Of a DNA stretch of 64,000 bases, positions 58,301 to 64,000 are shown in pieces. The position numbers and the translations under genes are program-made. Source of the stretch: Delphinus delphis (taxonomy: Eukaryota; Chordata; Mammalia; Artiodactyla; Delphinidae). How positions within the stretch are numbered: the stretch's first letter is position 1; each line of letters starts with the position of its first letter. The notes below the pieces were generated by a model. The model was not told the origin of the DNA. It was given only the letters and a program-made list of their open reading frames with translations, and searched no databases. Where the stretch lies: NCBI RefSeq assembly GCF_949987515.2, contig NC_082694.2, positions 70,926,080 to 70,990,079 of the forward strand, written 5' to 3'.

Positions 58301-58458
58301 ATGGGAATTCCCTGGCGGTCCAGTGGTTAGGACTTGGTGCTTTCACTGCTGGGGCCTGGGTTCAATCCCTGGTCAGGGAACTAAGATCCTGCAAGCCATG
58401 GTGTGGCAAAAAAAGAAAAAAAAAAAAAAACCAGAAAAAAAAAGAAAAGAAAAAGAAA
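58301..58458 (+). mobile_element. CHR-type SINE, short variant
   Basis: GGGAATTCCCTGGCGGTCCA start and a long A/G-rich tail. Perfect 13 bp duplication GAAAAAGGCTATC at 58288-58300 and 58459-58471. Confidence 0.94.
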
Positions 58459-58471
58459 GAAAAAGGCTATC

Positions 58472-59340
58472 GTTTCTTTACCCTGGCAGAATTTACCTCC
58501 AATGAAGGGCTGAATAACAGAATAAGTGATAGTAGCAAATATAGTTGGTGAATAAAAAAAGAGGGGGAACTATGGAATCATATGATAGGGAAATCTTCCC
58601 CAGTCTAGTGGGGTAGCAGGTGGGGGTGGGGGTGAATTTCCTCGGGAAGTGAAGGCCACGTTGAAACTTGAAGAGTCGGTCAACACTTTCCCCAGAGAAA
58701 GGGATGTAGACAGAAAGAGTTTACCAGGAAAGGGGAGCTGTTCATTTAATCCCAGTAAGAAATGATGATGGTTATGTCATGGGCTGTGCGGTGAATAGAG
58801 AATGGATTTTCCAAAGAATGGTGTGCATACCATCAATCAATACTTATTACTTCAGGTGCTTCGCAGATATATACATCCCTTTACTAAGTGTGTGTTTTTT
58901 TTTTTTTTGTGTGTGTGTGTTTTTTTAATATGTATTAGAAAAATATATAACTAGCATATCAAACCTGTGATTTCCCAGACAGGATTGTTTAATATGAAAC
59001 TAGATGCTTGAGTTTTAAAAAGAAAGTCAATTAAAAATATTAAACAGATAATGATACTGGTGGCACTGTATTTAGAGAGCTCTTGGCGGGGAGCTAGGCT
59101 GCAGAATGGCTGGGTGCACCTCTTTGTCTAGGGTCAGTCCTGCCAGTAACAGCCGTGTCCTGCCCGCCCCCTTTACCCACCCTCCTGAACTCTTTCTCTA
59201 CACAGTGTTTGACCCAAGTCTTGTCCTTCTGTGTCTTGTTCTTGAAATTTCTCGCTCTGCTTATGTGTGAACAGCTTTCTCTCACCATCTCCTCAACACT
59301 GGTTTTGGCACCCCTCTAATTCAGACTGGTAATATGAGTT
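58472..59340. other. Upstream intergenic block; T12/(TG)n at 58890-58921
   Basis: No family or gene recognised apart from the simple repeat. Confidence 0.4.
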
Positions 59341-59367
59341 TCAGAGCTCTTAGCATTTTCCTTTTTA

Positions 59368-59573
59368 TTTATTTATTTTTTTTGCGGTACGCGGGCCTCT
59401 CACTGTTGTGGCCTCTCGTTGCGGAGCACAGGCTCTGGACGCACAGGCTCAGCGGCCATGGCTCACGGGCCCAGCCGCTCCGCGGCATGTGGGATCTTCC
59501 CGGACCGGGGCACGAACCCGTGTCCCCTGCATTGGCAGGCGGACTGTCAACCACTGCGCCACCAGGGAAGCCC
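59368..59573 (-). mobile_element. CHR-2 SINE
   Basis: Perfect 16 bp duplication AGCATTTTCCTTTTTA at 59352-59367 and 59574-59589. Confidence 0.95.
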
Positions 59574-59589
59574 AGCATTTTCCTTTTTA

Positions 59590-60980
59590 GTTTTTTAAAA
59601 AACATTTATTCTTTTATCTTAAAGCTTTAGAGTATCCCTTTTTTGAAACGCAGTAATTCCCATACTCTTCCCCCCTTCCCTCCCATTCTCGAGCCCACCT
59701 GTACCTTCCAGCCTTTTCAGCATCATAACGAGTTCTCATCCCAGGTCGTGTTATTGACACCTCAGCAGAATTAGAGCTCAGTTCCACTAGCGATAACCTA
59801 CTTCATTCAGACTGAGCAGAGCTGAGCAGGATGACTGGGTCTGTGAATGAGGTTCAGCGTTTGAACACCCTCCCTCCCCACTGCTGCTGGGACAAAGCAT
59901 TTTTCCAAACACCATTGCTCCATATTCCAACAAGGACTGTGTACAAGGGGCTGCTACACAAGCACAACACACAACAGAGAATACAGAGAGACAGGCAACA
60001 CACACACACACACACACACACACACTCAAATGACCATAAAGATAACCTTCTGTTTGGAGCCAGGATCTGTCTCACACCTCTACGCTGAAGCCAGGGAAAT
60101 GCGTGACGCCTGGTTTAGGCTCAGGATATGGGAAAGGAGACAAATGTGTCATCGCTGTGGCCAGGAGCAAGCATGCCTGAGTCACGGAAACACGCTGTCC
60201 TTCCTCCTTTCTCCATGTGACCCACCGGCAGCTCTGGGAATAACCAGTGCTGGTCCCTAGCCACATGGTTTAAGGGACAGCCAGAGATTTAGTTCTGAGA
60301 CATCACGATGACTATTTTGGAACAAAGAAGGAAGTGGGAAAGCAGAGTGCTAGTAGCAATAACACTGGAGACTGACAGTCCAGCTCTTAGCCACGTTCCC
60401 CATGGAGGAGGCCATGTTCCTGGGATGTCCCAGGGCCCACTTCAACCTTGACCCAATGCTTTTTTCCTAATATCAGAGGATTCAGTTGTTAGGACTTGCC
60501 AGGGTGATATGGAGTTTTCCAAGGGCAATAGAAATCATTGGGAAAGAGTCCGTGAGTAAATTCTTCTACAATCCCTTCTTAACATCTAAAAATACATCAT
60601 ATGAAATAATGTAACTGAACAAAGTTTAAAAAAGGAAGACCACGGAATGTGAAAATGATTCATGACAAATATAACTCGTAGAAGTTTACATTCCTAAAAA
60701 ATCTGGATCTAATAAAAATGTATATGGCTGATCAGCTTCTACCTGGCAATTGACCAGAGTAGGAAAGGATAAGAATAGACTTATACACAGGAAAATAGAT
60801 AGAAACCATCGATAGAAATTAAACTATCTAATTCTAAATTATTGATAGAAATTAGGTAAATATCAATCAAACAACTTAGAGATTCTATTATATGTTTATA
60901 GTATAGTAAAAGTGAAATAATAAAAGCCAGCATCAGATTCAAGAATCCCAAAGGAAAAAACATTTGCACGGTGATGCATT
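59590..60980. other. Upstream intergenic block; (CA)13 at 59999-60025
   Basis: Only the CA microsatellite is recognised. The segment from 60560 is A+T-rich and may be older L1. Confidence 0.4.
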
Positions 60981-60984
60981 CACT

Positions 60985-61175
60985 GTATTACTTATGATGC
61001 TCAAAATAATTTAGAAACAGCTCCTAAATCTCTCACAATAAAGATATGGTTGAATAAACGATGGCATGTCAATAAATGGAATATTATATAGTCATTAAAA
61101 ATAGTAAGTGCGATGGTCATCAACATGTGTATATTTGGAAAAAATGCAGGAAGACAAGGAGTATGTAGGCAACAA
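60985..61175 (+). repeat. Ancient LINE-1-like 3' fragment
   Basis: TGGTTGAATAAACGATGGCA and GGAATATTATATAGTCATTA match the old sense L1 3' order. Confidence 0.55.
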
Positions 61176-62690
61176 TTCCAAGTGAATGTGCACCTTCTAA
61201 TGAGGGTTAGAAATGGTTTCAGAGAGGTGTACTTGGCTTATGGGGTTTCCTTTTCTATAAAGATAAGTGCATGACAGAAAGTGTATACAGACATATATAA
61301 AAGAGGGGGTGGAGAGCAATTTCTTTTTTCTCCTTGATTCCCAGGGAGACCATAAGGATGAATTAAGTGGTTTGAACTTCTTGGATGAAAATATTAGATG
61401 CTTGAATTGGTGAATGGTTCGGGTACTTCCTTGGAGACATTGAAGAATATCCATGTGTCAACTGTTAGGATGTTTTAATTTAATTAACTTATGACATTAG
61501 GAAATGCTTGTGAGTCATTCTGTTGGGTTTTTTTTTTTTTTAAGATTCTAGAATGCAACCCTCCTCACGTCTCCCCCACCCCCACTGTCATATACACACA
61601 TACACACATGTACACAGTACATTAAAATTAGACCTTATTATTTGGCATTAGTAAGAAAGGAAGAGATGGAATCGCCATAGTTACCGTGTGTGCCTCCACA
61701 CCTATCATATTTAATTCATTGCCTTACTCCTCCCGCTTGGCTCTCTCCTGCTACCCACTCACCACACACACACACACACACACCCTACAAATTGCACCAA
61801 CACCACCCAGAACTGGTTCTATGGATCTGTTACCGACCAGGGTTCTTGGACTCCTTAATCAATAGAATTTGATAAGAGGCCAGATGAGAAATTCAGGCAA
61901 GGCTTTATTGGGACTTGTGCTGCAGCAGGAGGGAACGAAAACAAGTAACAGGTGCCCTTGCTCGCTCTCTGGGTGGGGATGGGGGGATGGGAGGGTGAGC
62001 TGATCCTTTAAATTGACTAAGGGCAGGGGCGGACCCATGGGTCGGGCCAGAGGAGTGGCTTAGGTGGTCTGCCCACCCCCTCGGCGGTGCTGTGTGCAGG
62101 GATCTTGTGCGGTACCCTGCTTTTGCTCCCGATACCTCAGAAGTGGCAGTTGGGTTTTTGGTCTTTGTGTATCTTGGTATCCATAATTTGCCCGAAGTGT
62201 GTATGTACACAGTTATTTTTAGTCCCTTATAGTTTCTTTGTATTCTGTTGCTTGAGGAGATGTTTGTCCAGGTGCAAGCACTGCAGCAAAGGGTCCCAGG
62301 TTCCAGGTCCCAGCCTGTCTCAGATCTGCCATTAATGATATGGTACCATAAACTGAGAAATTCTAAATCTATTTCTTTCTCTTGTCCTTTCCCTAGCTTG
62401 GTGTTTCCCCAGTACCAGTGATGATGTAACAGGTCAGGCTTACATCAGAACCAGAAGAAATGGGCAGAGTTGCCAAATCATTTGGAAAACACTTTATATG
62501 AAAACAGTGAATCTTTTAATTATATAAGGAGATAATTATATCATTATCATATAATGATAAAGAAATATATTTAAACATTGAATTTTAACATTACATTTCT
62601 CAAAACATAATGTTTCATTATTTTGAGAGTTATGAAAAATGAGCTTCTTAAATGACATCTGATGCTTGTGAAACTGCAAAAGAATTACAG
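61176..62690. other. Upstream intergenic block; CA-rich runs at 61590-61615 and 61762-61782
   Basis: The stretch 61850-62330 (GGACTCCTTAATCAATAGAA, TTCAGGCAAGGCTTTATTGG, TCAGAAGTGGCAGTTGGGTT) has some look of an antisense LTR, but I cannot confirm it. No coding sequence recognised. Confidence 0.35.
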
Positions 62691-62691
62691 A

Positions 62692-62965
62692 ACGGCGATC
62701 TGTCCCACTCCTCCGTGAGAGTGCTCAAGATATGTTATTAAGTTAAGAAATCAGAATACAAAACTATGTAGATGATAAGAGATCAGCTATGTAACACACA
62801 TACACACTCATGCATTCGGAAAAAATTTTAATAGTGGCTATCTGGGAAATGGTGGAATTGTGAGTAATTTAAATTTTCTTCTATATAATTTCCCAAAGTT
62901 TCCACTTTTCTATCATAAGTGTGTGCTAGCTTTAGCACAGAGAGAAAATCAGAAGAGTTGTTAAT
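62692..62965 (+). repeat. Ancient LINE-1-like 3' fragment
   Basis: TATTAAGTTAAGAAATCAGAATACAAAAC-type order and GTGGCTATCTGGGAAATGGT fit the old sense L1 3' region. Confidence 0.55.
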
Positions 62966-64000
62966 AGAAAGCAATATCCAAGAGTCTGGGAAGAAGCCCT
63001 GCCATGAGGGGCGGCCGGGTCAGGGGCCGGCAGCTATTAGAGCTCCACTTACCGAGCGGAGTTCAATGAGGACCACGTCTGGTCAGGGACAGGCTCTCAA
63101 AAGAGGATGGCCGGAAAGGGCTGGAGAAATAAATCAGGACTGAGAGAATGACATGGCACATGTGACAAAACCTTTAATGCTTAGGTCAGATGGCTCCGAG
63201 GAGCGTCAGTAAGGAAGCGTAACCGTGACTATGCATTTGGAGAAGGTTAAACAGGACCTCGGAGGACATCTGCTCCAATCTCCTCATTGTCAGAAAAGAG
63301 CCTCAGAAGAGCTAAACTCATTCCCTCAAAGCCATTCCATGGCTCTCTGCTTCCCGGGGTGGTGAGTTGAAGTGCTGTCGCTGTGATTGTTGCCGCTGTT
63401 CGCATGATGAAAGGACATCACATAATCTTTGACCAGGAGTGGAAATCCTGACGGGCCTGCTTCCCTAACGTCGCTCCAGGTGACTGGGACAGATTCCCAA
63501 TATTTCTGTAATTCTCATGGCTCCAACCTTCATCCCCAAACCTACTGCTTGGGTCTTGGGTCAAGCTCTCATTAGCTTGTCTCCTTTTCCTGTTTCTCCT
63601 CCTTCTTTTCATTCTCATAGTGTGTAAGTCTACAAATAAATGTGAAAGAATAGTGCAAGAACTCTCATGTAACCTTCTCCTAAACAGAAAATTGGTAACA
63701 TTTTGGCACATCCCTCTCTTTCCTTTCTCTCTCTCTCTTACAACACACACACACTATACACAACAAATACCCTCAAAGGTCTTATTTTCTCCCTGAATCA
63801 TCTCATTTACTTTCACTGGCTCAGAAACTATCAATAGGCATTCATGCCACCAGCTGATGTATATCTGATGCTGTATATCTTAATTATATCTCACTACCTG
63901 CTGGACAATTCTATCTGGATGTCCCACAGGTACTGTGCAGTCAAAACTAAACTCATCTTCCCCCAACTCCGATTCTTTACTGTAGCTGGTGGCACCATGA
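62966..64000. other. Upstream intergenic block to window end
   Basis: TCTATCTGGATGTCCCACAG at 63911 and the following AACTAAACTCATCTTCCCCC look like sense L2. CATCTGCTCCAATCTCCTCA at 63267 is a MIR-like trace. DNAJC27 coding sequence was not seen. Confidence 0.4.

Overview
This is a 64 kb piece of mammalian nuclear DNA, almost certainly from a cetacean. About 24 tRNA-derived SINE copies of the CHR-1/CHR-2 kind (opening GGGCTTCCCTGGTGGCGCAG or GGGACTTCCCTGGTGG) are scattered through it, many with intact target-site duplications. CHR SINEs of this type belong to whales, dolphins and hippos, and the compact copies ending in ACCGC plus poly(A) look like the cetacean CHR-2 group. MIR, L2, MER5, LINE-1 and ERV remnants are the usual mammalian background.

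The only protein-coding gene I can support is the 5' end of EFR3B, read on the minus strand. Exon 1 (seven coding bases, MYG...) lies at 41913-41919 in a CpG island. Exon 2 (77 bp) is at 3984-4060 and exon 3 (128 bp) at 2833-2960. The three join in frame across good splice sites and give the N-terminal 70 residues of an EFR3B-type protein, including the cysteine cluster that is palmitoylated in this family. Exon 4 and the rest lie beyond position 1. EFR3B anchors the TTC7-FAM126-PI4KA lipid kinase complex at the plasma membrane.

Layout: 1-2832 is the start of intron 3. 2961-3983 is intron 2. 4061-41912 is the 37.9 kb intron 1, full of repeats, with a roughly 570 bp CA-rich array (UG-rich in the transcript) about 260 bp upstream of the exon 2 acceptor. 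41280-42330 is the CpG-island promoter with GC boxes and two upstream ATGs. 42330-64000 is intergenic upstream sequence; in human the next gene on this side is DNAJC27, which is not reached here. The intergenic part holds an L1 ORF2 fragment (48.2-49.7 kb), a decayed antisense ERV-L provirus with a recognisable reverse transcriptase motif (about 50.1-53.6 kb) and more SINEs.

No undescribed gene system was found. The most unusual structures concern how the DNA was rearranged: a roughly 70 bp inverted duplication that copied half a SINE plus its flank 0.83 kb away (55653-55721 and 56549-56621), two places where one target site was used twice by retrotransposons (24889-25267 and 27581-28606), an orphan poly(A) insertion (38971-39010), and a head-to-head SINE hybrid (1864-2137). 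In intron 1 the first nine CHR SINEs all point one way and the next five the other.
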